Shown piece after piece: positions 7,105-14,007 of a stretch of 14,056 nucleotides of DNA; position 1 is the first letter of the stretch; each line of letters opens with the position of its first letter. The stretch spans positions 1 through 14,056 of the forward strand of contig JAHHRL010000022.1 of the NCBI GenBank assembly GCA_020025825.1, in the 5' to 3' direction. Position numbers and translations under genes: made by a program. The stretch comes from Faecalibacterium sp. (GTDB lineage: Bacteria; Bacillota; Clostridia; Oscillospirales; Ruminococcaceae). The notes under the pieces were generated by a model. That model made no database searches. It saw only the letters and a list, made by a program, of their open reading frames with translations, and was not told the DNA's origin.

Positions 7105-7823
7105 GCACGGAATCCTCCCTTTTTATGGATTGAAAGCCGGTTGATAATCAGAGAAAGGCTGACTTTAATCATATAGTAAGCGCTTTTGAAACTGCGGATA
7201 CTGGAAACACCGCCCAGACGTTCCTGCATGATAACGGGTGCCTCACCAACCTTAAAGCCGGAAAGTGTAGCAGCAAGGATTGCTTCGGGCTCGGGGTAAT
7301 CCGCTGCGTAATTATCAGCAAAAAATGCGGTTAATTCCGGGCCGGTAGCACGGAAACCACTGGTTACATCGTATACTTTTACGCCGGAAAGCAGGCGAAT
7401 CAATGCAGACAAAAACTGAATTCCAAAACGGCGCAGCGGACTGGACTGAAAACCTTCCTTTTCCAAAAAACGGCTGCCGATACACTGGTCGAGCTCACCG
7501 CTGCGAACAGGTGCAATAACTTTTTCGAGATATTCGGGAGAGTGCTGGCCATCGCCATCCATTTGCACTGCGATTTTATAGCCATTATCACGTGCATAGC
7601 GGTAGCCGGTTTGAACACCGCCGCCGATACCTAGGTTTACCGGGAGTGTTACATGGTTAAAATGATTTTTACGCAGGATTTCCTCGCTGCGGTCGGTGGA
7701 ACAATCGTTTACAACCAAATAATCCACGTCAGGGCAGGTATCCATAAGGCGCTGCACGACACGTTGGATATTAGCTTCCTCGTTATAACAAGGGATAATT
7801 ACTAAAACATCAGAATGTTTCAA
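7101..7823 (-). CDS. GT2 family glycosyltransferase, DPM1-like
   Basis: 240-residue GT-A fold glycosyltransferase resembling dolichol-phosphate mannose synthase (DPM1). Such enzymes move a sugar from a nucleotide donor to a polyprenyl phosphate, or to a glycan, at the cytoplasmic face. Seen: IIPCYNEE (9-16), VVNDCSTD (37-44), MDGDGQH (88-94) with the metal-binding Asp-x-Asp, SGFRATG (155-161), DYPEPE (175-180) and QERLGGVSSI (200-209) near the acceptor site. The C-terminus (IHKKGGFRA) has no transmembrane helix, unlike DPM1 relatives with C-terminal membrane domains; the adjacent DUF2304 protein may supply it. The start codon is TTG (7821-7823), 8 nt after GGAGGG. Donor sugar and acceptor cannot be told from sequence. 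Confidence 0.88.
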   Translation of the reverse strand: MKHSDVLVIIPCYNEEANIQRVVQRLMDTCPDVDYLVVNDCSTDRSEEILRKNHFNHVTLPVNLGIGGGVQTGYRYARDNGYKIAVQMDGDGQHSPEYLEKVIAPVRSGELDQCIGSRFLEKEGFQSSPLRRFGIQFLSALIRLLSGVKVYDVTSGFRATGPELTAFFADNYAADYPEPEAILAATLSGFKVGEAPVIMQERLGGVSSIRSFKSAYYMIKVSLSLIINRLSIHKKGGFRA

Positions 7824-7844
7824 AGGATGAACCCTCCAAAATTC

Positions 7845-9086
7845 TTAAAAAATAAAATTCTCCAGCTGGCGGAGCAGGGTGCTGCGCTGATAGTGGTGCA
7901 AATAATAGGAATAAGCGTTTTCACCCATAGAAGAACGCTGGGTATCCGACAGCGTGGACAGCTTTAACATATTTTCAGCCAATGCGTTTGCGTCGCAGGC
8001 AGGGCTGACAAGCGCACCGTTACTTTGCTGGGCAGCGATGGCGCCTTCGCCATTGATAGAAACCAAAAGCGGCTTTTTAGCGGCCATGCAGCTGGCGAGC
8101 TTTGCGGGAATGGTCAAACCTAAGTCGGGGGAGTTGGAAAGAGAAACTAAAAGGGCATCTGCCGCACCGGCAAGAGCAGGAATCTGAGTCGGCTTCACAC
8201 TTCCATAGAAAGTGACGCAATCACGCAGATTTAAGAGGTCGGTCATTTCCTCTAAGCTGGGGCGGCTCATGCCGTCACCCACTAAAAGCAAATGAATGGG
8301 GGCTTTACCCTTGACGAGCGCCATGGCGGAGAGGGCAGTTTCCAGACTTTGTGCGGGAGAAAAGTTACCCGCAAACATTACCGTGAAACGTTTTGCGCCT
8401 GCCGCCTTTAAGGCAGCATCACAAGCGGGTACGGCATAAAAATCTTCGCAGTACTGGGGAATAACGGTATAGCTTTTTTGCTTTTCCACACAGCGACGGG
8501 AGTTTTTTGTACCAACACGCTCACGCAGGCGAGCCTCTAACCCAGGGCTCATTGCAATCAGGCGCTCGGTGTGACGATAGTGCCAATCCGACACGGTGGC
8601 AGCAACCCAGCGCAGGAATTTATTTTGGATATTGAGCACAGAATATAAGTTCTCCGGCCAAATATCCAAAACATAATTGGTTAGCGGAGCCTTGAATTTG
8701 CGTGCGGCTAAAATGGCAGGCCAGCTCATCAGCACCGGGCTTGTGTTATAGCATAAAATGGCATCGTAATCGCCGGGAAGGCGGCGCAAAGCCAATGCGG
8801 CATACAAAGGCCAGGATACATAGTTTAGAAAGATACGGACAGACGAGTTGCCGGTACGAGGAACCTCTTTACAGCGGTAAATATGGGCACCTTTCCATTC
8901 CTCATAAAAGGGGCCGTTTTTACTGTAGCCGTCAAACCACTCGCCTTTTGGATAGTTGGGCAGGCCACACAGGACATCAACTTGAATGCCGTCCGCCAGA
9001 AAGCCCTCTACGATATCGTTGATACGGAAGTTTTCCGGCCAGAAATGCTGTGTGACAATTAGGAGTTTCTTACCAGAAACAGACAT
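7845..9086 (-). CDS. GT4 family glycosyltransferase, WbuB/WcaI-like; probable FucNAc transferase
   Basis: 413-residue GT-B fold retaining glycosyltransferase. The N-terminal domain opens with LLIVTQHFWPENFRINDI (8-25) and LCGLPNYPKGEWFDGY (39-54), both typical of the WbuB/WcaI group. LDIWPE (140-145) follows, and the C-terminal GT4 domain has FAGNFS (238-243), LLVGDG (267-272) and a donor-site stretch TIPAKLASCMAAKKP (325-339). In E. coli, WbuB lies downstream of fnlABC and adds L-FucNAc to a lipid-linked GlcNAc. The same order here (capE-capF-capG-GT4) makes FucNAc transfer the best guess. The acidic residue often found in the donor motif (F-E-Y-M-A) is Ser/Cys here, which I believe WbuB-like proteins tolerate. 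GGGAGGAG precedes the ATG. FucNAc specificity rests on context. Confidence 0.88.
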   Translation of the reverse strand: MSVSGKKLLIVTQHFWPENFRINDIVEGFLADGIQVDVLCGLPNYPKGEWFDGYSKNGPFYEEWKGAHIYRCKEVPRTGNSSVRIFLNYVSWPLYAALALRRLPGDYDAILCYNTSPVLMSWPAILAARKFKAPLTNYVLDIWPENLYSVLNIQNKFLRWVAATVSDWHYRHTERLIAMSPGLEARLRERVGTKNSRRCVEKQKSYTVIPQYCEDFYAVPACDAALKAAGAKRFTVMFAGNFSPAQSLETALSAMALVKGKAPIHLLLVGDGMSRPSLEEMTDLLNLRDCVTFYGSVKPTQIPALAGAADALLVSLSNSPDLGLTIPAKLASCMAAKKPLLVSINGEGAIAAQQSNGALVSPACDANALAENMLKLSTLSDTQRSSMGENAYSYYLHHYQRSTLLRQLENFIF

Positions 9087-9108
9087 TGAGAAAGCTCCTC
9101 CCTTGGAA

Positions 9109-10248
9109 TCAATACTTACGCCAGACCATCTTGTCGACTACGCCCACATAGCTCTGGATAATTTTAACAACTTTAGTAGAAACGTCTTCCACGTAAACGG
9201 GGACAGGAATGCCCAAATCGCCGTTCTCATTCATAGAAACAGCGGTTTCCACTGCCTGTTCGACGCCGCCCTGGTTGATGCCGGCCAAGATAAAGCAGCC
9301 TTTATCCAGTGCTTCGGGACGCTCGGTACTGGTGCGGATGCACACGGCAGGGAACGGGTGACCTACGCTGGTAAAGAAGCTGGACTCCTCAGGCAGTGTG
9401 CCAGAGTCGGAAATAACGCAGTATGCGTTCATTTGCAGGTGGTTGTAGTCGTGGAAACCCAGAGGCTCGTGCAGCTTTACACGGGGGTCCAAGGCAAAGC
9501 CTTTTGCCTCCAGACGCTTACGGCTGCGGGGGTGGCAGGAATACAAAATAGGCATATCGTATTTTTCTGCCAGATGATTGATACTTGTGAACAGGTCTGT
9601 AAAGTTTTTATCGGTATCGATATTTTCCTCACGGTGGGCGCTTAGCAGCATATACTTGTGCGGCTCCAGACCCAGTTTGGTCAAAATATCGCTGGACTCG
9701 ATTTTATCCAGATTAGCGTGCAGAACCTCTGCCATGGGGCTGCCGGTTACATAAGTACGCTCCTTGGCGGTGCCTTCGGCATTCAGGTAACGGCGGGCGT
9801 GCTCAGAGTAGCACAGATTAACGTCGGCAATGTGGTCAACGATACGGCGGTTGGTTTCCTCAGGCAGGCATTCGTCAAAGCAGCGGTTGCCGGCTTCCAT
9901 GTGGAAAATAGGAATATGCAGACGCTTTGCTGCAATAGCGGACAGACAGCTGTTGGTATCACCCAAAATCAACAGGGCATCAGGCTTTTGCTCTACCATT
10001 AAGCGGTAGCTTTTTGCAATAATATTGCCGATGGTTTCGCCAAGGTCGCCGCCGACAGCATTCAGGTAGAAGTCGGGCTCACGCAGGCCCAAATCCTCGA
10101 AAAAGATTCCGTTTAAGGTGTAGTCGTAATTTTGACCGGTGTGAACCAGAATCTGGTCAAAATATTTATCACACTTTTTGATAACAGCAGCCAGACGGAT
10201 AATCTCCGGGCGGGTGCCGATGATGGTCATAAGCTTGATTTTAGCCAT
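9109..10248 (-). CDS. capG: UDP-sugar 2-epimerase CapG/FnlC (WecB-like), last step to UDP-L-FucNAc
   Basis: 379-residue non-hydrolysing UDP-HexNAc 2-epimerase. In the FucNAc pathway it inverts C-2 of UDP-2-acetamido-2,6-dideoxy-L-talose to give UDP-N-acetyl-L-fucosamine. Motifs: GTRPEI (11-16), HTGQNYD (36-42), GDTNS (96-100), HMEAGNRCFD (116-125), PEETNRRIVDHIAD (129-142), SAHREENID (203-211), SDSGTLPEES (280-289) and RTSTERPEAL (305-314). The GDTNS and EAGNRCFD forms differ from the GDTTS and EAGLRT usual in WecB/MnaA and, as I recall, match FnlC/CapG/WbjD. It directly follows capE and capF, completing the three-enzyme set. AAGGAG lies 11 nt before the ATG. A general annotation would be WecB; the context supports the FucNAc branch. 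Confidence 0.93.
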   Translation of the reverse strand: MAKIKLMTIIGTRPEIIRLAAVIKKCDKYFDQILVHTGQNYDYTLNGIFFEDLGLREPDFYLNAVGGDLGETIGNIIAKSYRLMVEQKPDALLILGDTNSCLSAIAAKRLHIPIFHMEAGNRCFDECLPEETNRRIVDHIADVNLCYSEHARRYLNAEGTAKERTYVTGSPMAEVLHANLDKIESSDILTKLGLEPHKYMLLSAHREENIDTDKNFTDLFTSINHLAEKYDMPILYSCHPRSRKRLEAKGFALDPRVKLHEPLGFHDYNHLQMNAYCVISDSGTLPEESSFFTSVGHPFPAVCIRTSTERPEALDKGCFILAGINQGGVEQAVETAVSMNENGDLGIPVPVYVEDVSTKVVKIIQSYVGVVDKMVWRKY

Positions 10249-10267
10249 GTTGATTGATGCTCCTTAA

Positions 10268-11401
10268 TTATACTGTTAGCGGATAGGTATCCGGGTGTTC
10301 GGGGTCGAAAGGCTCATTTACCCACATAAATACAGAGGCTGTTTCAGTACCGGTATTTTCGATGTTATGGGTATAGCCGGTAGGAATATCAATTACCTCA
10401 AGTTTGTCGCCGCTGGTAACAATTTCGTACACTTTATCGGTACCGACTTTGCGCAGGCGAGTGGTACAGGTACCGGACACAACCAGATATTTTTCGGTTT
10501 TGCTGTTATGCCAGTGGTTGCCCTTTACAATACCCGGTTTAATCTGGTTGATACTGCACTGGCCGCGCTCGGGAGAACGAAGAATCTCCGTAAAACTGCC
10601 ACGTGCATCGCAGTGCATAGTTAACGGATAGGAAAAGCCATCTTCGGGAAGATAGGAAACGTAGGTGCTGTACAGTTTCTTTTCCAAGCTGCCGGGATAC
10701 AAATCAGGCGCAGCGAGGTTAGTACGGCCGGCAGCAAAACCCTGAATGGTTTCGGCCAGATGGCCAAGGGTAGTTTCGTGAACCGGGTGGATATGGCAGA
10801 TGGGGTGCATAGAACGGTCGCACATTACATTTCCGTCGAAGGCATCCATAATGCACTGCACTACATCGTCGATATATACTAACGGCAGAGAAAAATTAGG
10901 GTCACGGACCTGAATAGGCAGGCCATTTGCCACGTTATGGCAGAAAGTGGCTACGACACTATTGTAATTGGGACGGCACCATTTGCCGAACACACCTTCC
11001 ATGCGGAACACGTATACAGGGCTGCCGCAGCGGTCACCATGGGCAAAAATGGCATTTTCGGCTTCCAGTTTACTTTTGCCGTAATCATTATCCAGTTCGG
11101 CTTGCACGCTGCTGGTAACCAGAACAGGTGCCTTATTATCGGCAGCTTCCAGACTGGCCAATAGAGTTTCAGTCAGGCCGGTGTTGCCGCTGTAAAACTC
11201 GCTGGGGTCTTTGGGGCGATTGATGCCCGCCAGATGCACCACAAAACCTGCCTGTTGGCAATAAGATTTTAGGGTGTCCAGCGTATCGTTACGATCAAAA
11301 CACAACAAGTTTGTGTAACCGATACGGCGCAAAGTTTCCACCAGATTGCGGCCTACAAAGCCTGCAGAACCGGTAATAAGAATAGGTGTGGAAAGTTCCA
11401 T
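10268..11401 (-). CDS. capF: CapF/FnlB bifunctional epimerase-reductase (UDP-L-FucNAc pathway)
   Basis: 377-residue two-domain enzyme. In the pathway it epimerises C-3 of the 4-keto sugar from CapE and then reduces C-4 with NADPH to UDP-2-acetamido-2,6-dideoxy-L-talose. The N-terminal short-chain dehydrogenase domain (about 1-250) has the nucleotide-binding GSAGFVG (11-17), HLAGINRP (56-63), a Ser pair (97-98) and the catalytic YGKSK (107-111). The C-terminal cupin domain (about 260-377) has GNHWHNSKTEKY (294-305) and GYTHN (342-346), giving the likely metal ligands His296, His298, Glu303 and His345. This SDR-plus-cupin fusion is diagnostic of CapF/FnlB/WbjC, and its length is close to S. aureus CapF. 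The gene starts 26 bp after capE with AAGGAG 9 nt before the ATG. Confidence 0.95.
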   Translation of the reverse strand: MELSTPILITGSAGFVGRNLVETLRRIGYTNLLCFDRNDTLDTLKSYCQQAGFVVHLAGINRPKDPSEFYSGNTGLTETLLASLEAADNKAPVLVTSSVQAELDNDYGKSKLEAENAIFAHGDRCGSPVYVFRMEGVFGKWCRPNYNSVVATFCHNVANGLPIQVRDPNFSLPLVYIDDVVQCIMDAFDGNVMCDRSMHPICHIHPVHETTLGHLAETIQGFAAGRTNLAAPDLYPGSLEKKLYSTYVSYLPEDGFSYPLTMHCDARGSFTEILRSPERGQCSINQIKPGIVKGNHWHNSKTEKYLVVSGTCTTRLRKVGTDKVYEIVTSGDKLEVIDIPTGYTHNIENTGTETASVFMWVNEPFDPEHPDTYPLTV

Positions 11402-11427
11402 ACAGCGTTGCTCCTTTTTATAAGGGA

Positions 11428-12474
11428 TTACTTGTTCCAGTTTGCCAACTGCTCCTGAATGTATTCAGTGGACATAATCTTATCGATGGTGCCCTGAACG
11501 TCCAGGCGGTTGGTGTTGTGGCTGGTATATGCCTCGTCAGCCTGTGTTTTGACTTCGCCCTTTACAACGAATTTATCGTAGTTCAGGTCACGTGCATCAG
11601 CAGCAACACGGTAGTAACGGCCCATATCCTCGCAGCGCAGGCGCTCCTCCTGAGTCATCAGGGTTTCGTACAGCTTTTCGCCGTGGCGAGTGCCAATAAT
11701 ACGAGTGCCGGTGTCGCCGAACAGGGTCTGCACAGCCTTTGCCAAATCGCCGATAGTGGAGGCGTCAGCCTTTTGGATAAACAAATCACCGGGATTTGCG
11801 TGCTCAAATGCAAACATAACCAGCTCAACTGCTTCGTCCAGATTCATCAGGAAGCGAGTCATGTTAGGGTCGGTGATAGTAATAGGATTACCAGCACGAA
11901 TCTGGTCTACAAACAAAGGAATAACGCTGCCACGGCTGCACATAACATTACCATAGCGGGTGCAGCTGATAATGGTGCCACGCTCGGCAGCAACACGTGC
12001 ATTAGCGGTAACGACGTGCTCCATCATAGCTTTGGAAATGCCCATAGCGTTGATAGGATAAGATGCCTTATCGGTAGACAGGCAGACAACACTCTTAACG
12101 TGGTTTTCCACAGCGGCGTGGATAACATTGTCGGTGCCGATAATGTTGGTACGGACTGCTTCCATGGGGAAGAACTCGCAGCTGGGGACTTCCTTTAATG
12201 CGGCAGCGTGGAAGACGTAATCAACACCGGGCATAGCGTCACGCAGGCTTTGTGCATCACGCACATCGCCGATATAAAAGCGAACTTTATCGTAGTATTC
12301 AGGATAATTAGCCTGAAGCTCGTGGCGCATATCGTCCTGCTTCTTTTCGTCACGGGAGAAAATACGGATTTCTCCGATGTCGGTGGTCAAAAAATGCTTA
12401 AGAACTGTATGACCGAAGCTGCCGGTACCACCGGTAATCATTAAAGTTTTGCCGCTGAAAGCAGTAGAATTCAT
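11428..12474 (-). CDS. capE: CapE/FnlA UDP-GlcNAc 4,6-dehydratase/5-epimerase
   Basis: 348-residue SDR enzyme that starts UDP-L-FucNAc synthesis by 4,6-dehydration and C-5 epimerisation of UDP-GlcNAc. Seen: GGTGSFG (15-21) for NADP, HAAALKEVP (89-97), LSTDKA (132-137), AMGISK (143-148), RYGNV (173-177) and GTRHGEKLYETL (261-272). The usual SDR Tyr-x3-Lys is Met144-x3-Lys148. I recall the same Met in S. aureus CapE, whereas FlaA1/PseB keep Tyr, so the Met helps separate CapE from the pseudaminic-acid enzyme. It is the first gene of the operon, behind a promoter at 12543-12571, with AGGAGG 10 nt before the ATG. The window therefore begins the pathway at a universal cell-wall precursor, UDP-GlcNAc. 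Confidence 0.95.
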   Translation of the reverse strand: MNSTAFSGKTLMITGGTGSFGHTVLKHFLTTDIGEIRIFSRDEKKQDDMRHELQANYPEYYDKVRFYIGDVRDAQSLRDAMPGVDYVFHAAALKEVPSCEFFPMEAVRTNIIGTDNVIHAAVENHVKSVVCLSTDKASYPINAMGISKAMMEHVVTANARVAAERGTIISCTRYGNVMCSRGSVIPLFVDQIRAGNPITITDPNMTRFLMNLDEAVELVMFAFEHANPGDLFIQKADASTIGDLAKAVQTLFGDTGTRIIGTRHGEKLYETLMTQEERLRCEDMGRYYRVAADARDLNYDKFVVKGEVKTQADEAYTSHNTNRLDVQGTIDKIMSTEYIQEQLANWNK

Positions 12475-12493
12475 ATAAAATATACCTCCTAAA

Positions 12494-12509
12494 ATGCGTA
12501 GGAACGCAT
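12494..12509 (-). promoter_or_regulatory. small leader hairpin just upstream of the capE Shine-Dalgarno
   Basis: On the minus strand ATGCGT and ACGCAT form a 6-bp stem around the loop TCCT, a few bases before the AGGAGG of capE. The loop is complementary to the AGGA of that Shine-Dalgarno. The structure is visible; any regulatory role is speculation. Confidence 0.3.
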
Positions 12510-12542
12510 AATCACAGTGTCAGTTGTTAAGTACACACTACA

Positions 12543-12571
12543 ATTCTATCACAAACAGGGTGTCATTCCAA
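12543..12571 (-). promoter_or_regulatory. promoter of the eight-gene glycan operon
   Basis: Minus strand: TTGGAA (12566-12571), a 17-bp spacer ending TGA, and TAGAAT (12543-12548), that is, a -35/-10 pair with an extended TGn -10. The predicted start near 12536 gives a leader of about 60 nt before capE. A 5-bp inverted repeat (AGTGT 12516-12520, ACACT 12535-12539) overlaps the predicted start and could be an operator or just leader structure. Confidence 0.6.
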
Positions 12572-12589
12572 CTAGAAAATCCTTGAAAG

Positions 12590-12618
12590 TTGCCAGAATA
12601 AGGCGAAGAGAGTATAAT
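12590..12618 (+). promoter_or_regulatory. promoter of pepT
   Basis: TTGCCA (12590-12595), a 17-bp spacer and a perfect TATAAT (12613-12618). Predicted start near 12625, leaving a short leader with GAGGAGG before the ATG at 12651. The upstream in-frame ATG at 12633 is too near this start and lacks a ribosome site. It is back to back with the glycan operon promoter. Confidence 0.72.
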
Positions 12619-12650
12619 AAGCGCAAATAAAAATGAGGAGGCAGTTCCCT

Positions 12651-13865
12651 ATGCAAGCTTACGAATATCTGCTGAAATATGTTCAGGTATATACTACCAG
12701 TGACCCCGAAAGCGAAACTTGTCCTTCCAGCAGCCGCCAGCTGGATTTAGCAAAAATTTTGGTGGAGGATTTGAAGAAAATCGGATGCGCAGATGCGCAT
12801 ATGGATAAAAACGGCTACGTATATGCCAGCGTACCTGCAACACCGGGCTGTGAAAACAAACCTGCACTGGGCTTGATTGCACACATGGACACTGCCCCGG
12901 ATGCATCGGGCGAGAACGTAAAGCCGCTGCTGCATGAGAATTACGACGGCAATGCACTGACTTTGCCCAGTGGTGCAGTATTGGACCCGGCTCGTTTCCC
13001 GTTTTTGAAGAATCTGGCAGGAGAAACTTTGATTACCAGTGATGGCACTACCCTGCTGGGTGCAGACGACAAGGCCGGTATTGCAGAAATTATGGCAGCG
13101 GTTGAGACCCTTATTAAGGAAAATAAGCCGCATGGCAAAGTATGCATTGGTTTTACACCGGATGAGGAAATCGGCCGTGGAGCAGATTTGTTCGACATCC
13201 CGAATTTTGGCGCGGATTTTGCTTATACCGTTGACGGTGGTGATGTGGGCGGCATTGAGTACGAGAACTTCAATGCGGCATCTGCTGTTGTGGAAATTAA
13301 GGGACTTTCGGTGCACCCCGGTGAGGCAAAGGATACTATGATCAATGCTTCTAATGTTGCAATGGAATTCCACATGGCACTGCCTGTTATGGATCGCCCG
13401 GAACATACCTGCGGCAGAGAAGGCTTTTATCACCTGACCCAGATGTATGGTGATGTGAATGAGGCTAAGCTGGGCTATATCCTGCGTGACCACGATATGG
13501 AAAAGCTGGAGTACAAAAAACAGATTATGATGCACACGGCAGACTGCCTGAACGGTAAGTATGGCGAGGGCACTGTAACCCTGCATATCAAGGACAGCTA
13601 CCGCAGCATGGTGGAGAAGATTAAGCCACACTTCCATTTGATTGAAACTGCACGCAAGGCTGTAAGAGCGGTAGGTCTGGAACCTGTTGAGGAGCCGGTA
13701 CGTGGTGGCACAGATGGCGCAACCCTGAGCTGGATGGGACTGCCTTGCCCCAATTTGGGCACCGGCGGATTTAACTTCCACGGCGTATACGAGTGCACTA
13801 CGGTAGAGCGCATGGAAAAGGCTACGCAGGTACTAATGAATATTGTGGCACTGTACGCTGAATAA
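12651..13865 (+). CDS. pepT: tripeptide aminopeptidase PepT (peptidase T, M20B)
   Basis: 404-residue di-zinc metallopeptidase that removes the N-terminal residue of tripeptides in the cytoplasm, the last stage of peptide use. The M20 signature is complete: AHMDTAPD (77-84) with zinc ligand His78 and Asp80, GADDKAG (137-143) with bridging Asp139, PDEEIG (170-175) with catalytic Glu172 and ligand Glu173, VDGGDVG (194-200) with Asp195, and GTGGFNFHG (370-378) with His377. These numbers sit within two residues of those I recall for Salmonella PepT, and length is nearly the same. The M20 dimerisation (lid) domain is about 208-320. Start at ATG 12651 because GAGGAGG is 9 nt upstream. No terminator is obvious after it except a weak 5-bp hairpin. 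Confidence 0.96.
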   Translation: MQAYEYLLKYVQVYTTSDPESETCPSSSRQLDLAKILVEDLKKIGCADAHMDKNGYVYASVPATPGCENKPALGLIAHMDTAPDASGENVKPLLHENYDGNALTLPSGAVLDPARFPFLKNLAGETLITSDGTTLLGADDKAGIAEIMAAVETLIKENKPHGKVCIGFTPDEEIGRGADLFDIPNFGADFAYTVDGGDVGGIEYENFNAASAVVEIKGLSVHPGEAKDTMINASNVAMEFHMALPVMDRPEHTCGREGFYHLTQMYGDVNEAKLGYILRDHDMEKLEYKKQIMMHTADCLNGKYGEGTVTLHIKDSYRSMVEKIKPHFHLIETARKAVRAVGLEPVEEPVRGGTDGATLSWMGLPCPNLGTGGFNFHGVYECTTVERMEKATQVLMNIVALYAE

Positions 13866-13893
13866 AATACGAATCAAAAATACTTTACGTGTG

Positions 13894-13909
13894 ACACAGG
13901 GTGTGTTTT
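13894..13909 (+). terminator. weak possible terminator after pepT
   Basis: ACACA (13894-13898) and TGTGT (13902-13906) could pair around GGG, followed by TTTT overlapping the arm. The stem is only 5 bp and AT-rich, so termination is doubtful; readthrough into the next gene is possible. Confidence 0.22.
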
Positions 13910-13920
13910 GCACAAATCTG

Positions 13921-13929
13921 TGGTATCAT
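13921..13929 (+). promoter_or_regulatory. extended -10 promoter candidate before uxuA
   Basis: TGGTATCAT combines a TGn extension (13921-13923) with TATCAT (13924-13929, 5 of 6 to consensus). No good -35 is present at 16-18 bp, which fits an activator-dependent or extended -10 promoter. The leader to the ATG would be about 70 nt. Confidence 0.4.
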
Positions 13930-13935
13930 AAGAGG

Positions 13936-13969
13936 TACAGACGACTTACAGGCAGAAAAGTCTGTAAGT
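13936..13969 (+). promoter_or_regulatory. overlapping, mutually exclusive inverted repeats in the uxuA leader
   Basis: TACAGAC (13936-13942) can pair with GTCTGTA (13960-13966), while ACTTACAG (13944-13951) can pair with CTGTAAGT (13962-13969). Both use the same downstream CTGTA, so only one can form in RNA. As DNA, either could be a repressor operator for hexuronate control. Role unproven. Confidence 0.4.
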
Positions 13970-14007
13970 GAAATCAGGACGAAAGAAAGGTACGGAGGTA
14001 CACATTT

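Noticed and set aside
8986..9645. 219-codon plus-strand open frame across the capG/GT4 junction
   Set aside because: Antisense to two well-supported genes with no recognisable motifs.
11386..12198. 270-codon plus-strand open frame opposite capE
   Set aside because: Antisense shadow of capE; no domain, no ribosome site, and it starts across the capE-capF junction.
12583..12618. TTGAAA at 12583-12588 as the pepT -35
   Set aside because: The spacer to TATAAT would be 24 bp; TTGCCA at 12590 gives exactly 17.
12747..13781. 344-codon open frame on the minus strand opposite pepT
   Set aside because: It lies wholly antisense to a gene with complete M20 motifs, has no fitting ribosome site or recognisable domain, and its composition is what a reverse-frame shadow gives.
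13908..13929. TTGCAC (13908-13913) as -35 for the uxuA promoter
   Set aside because: Only 10 bp from TATCAT, too short for a sigma-A promoter.
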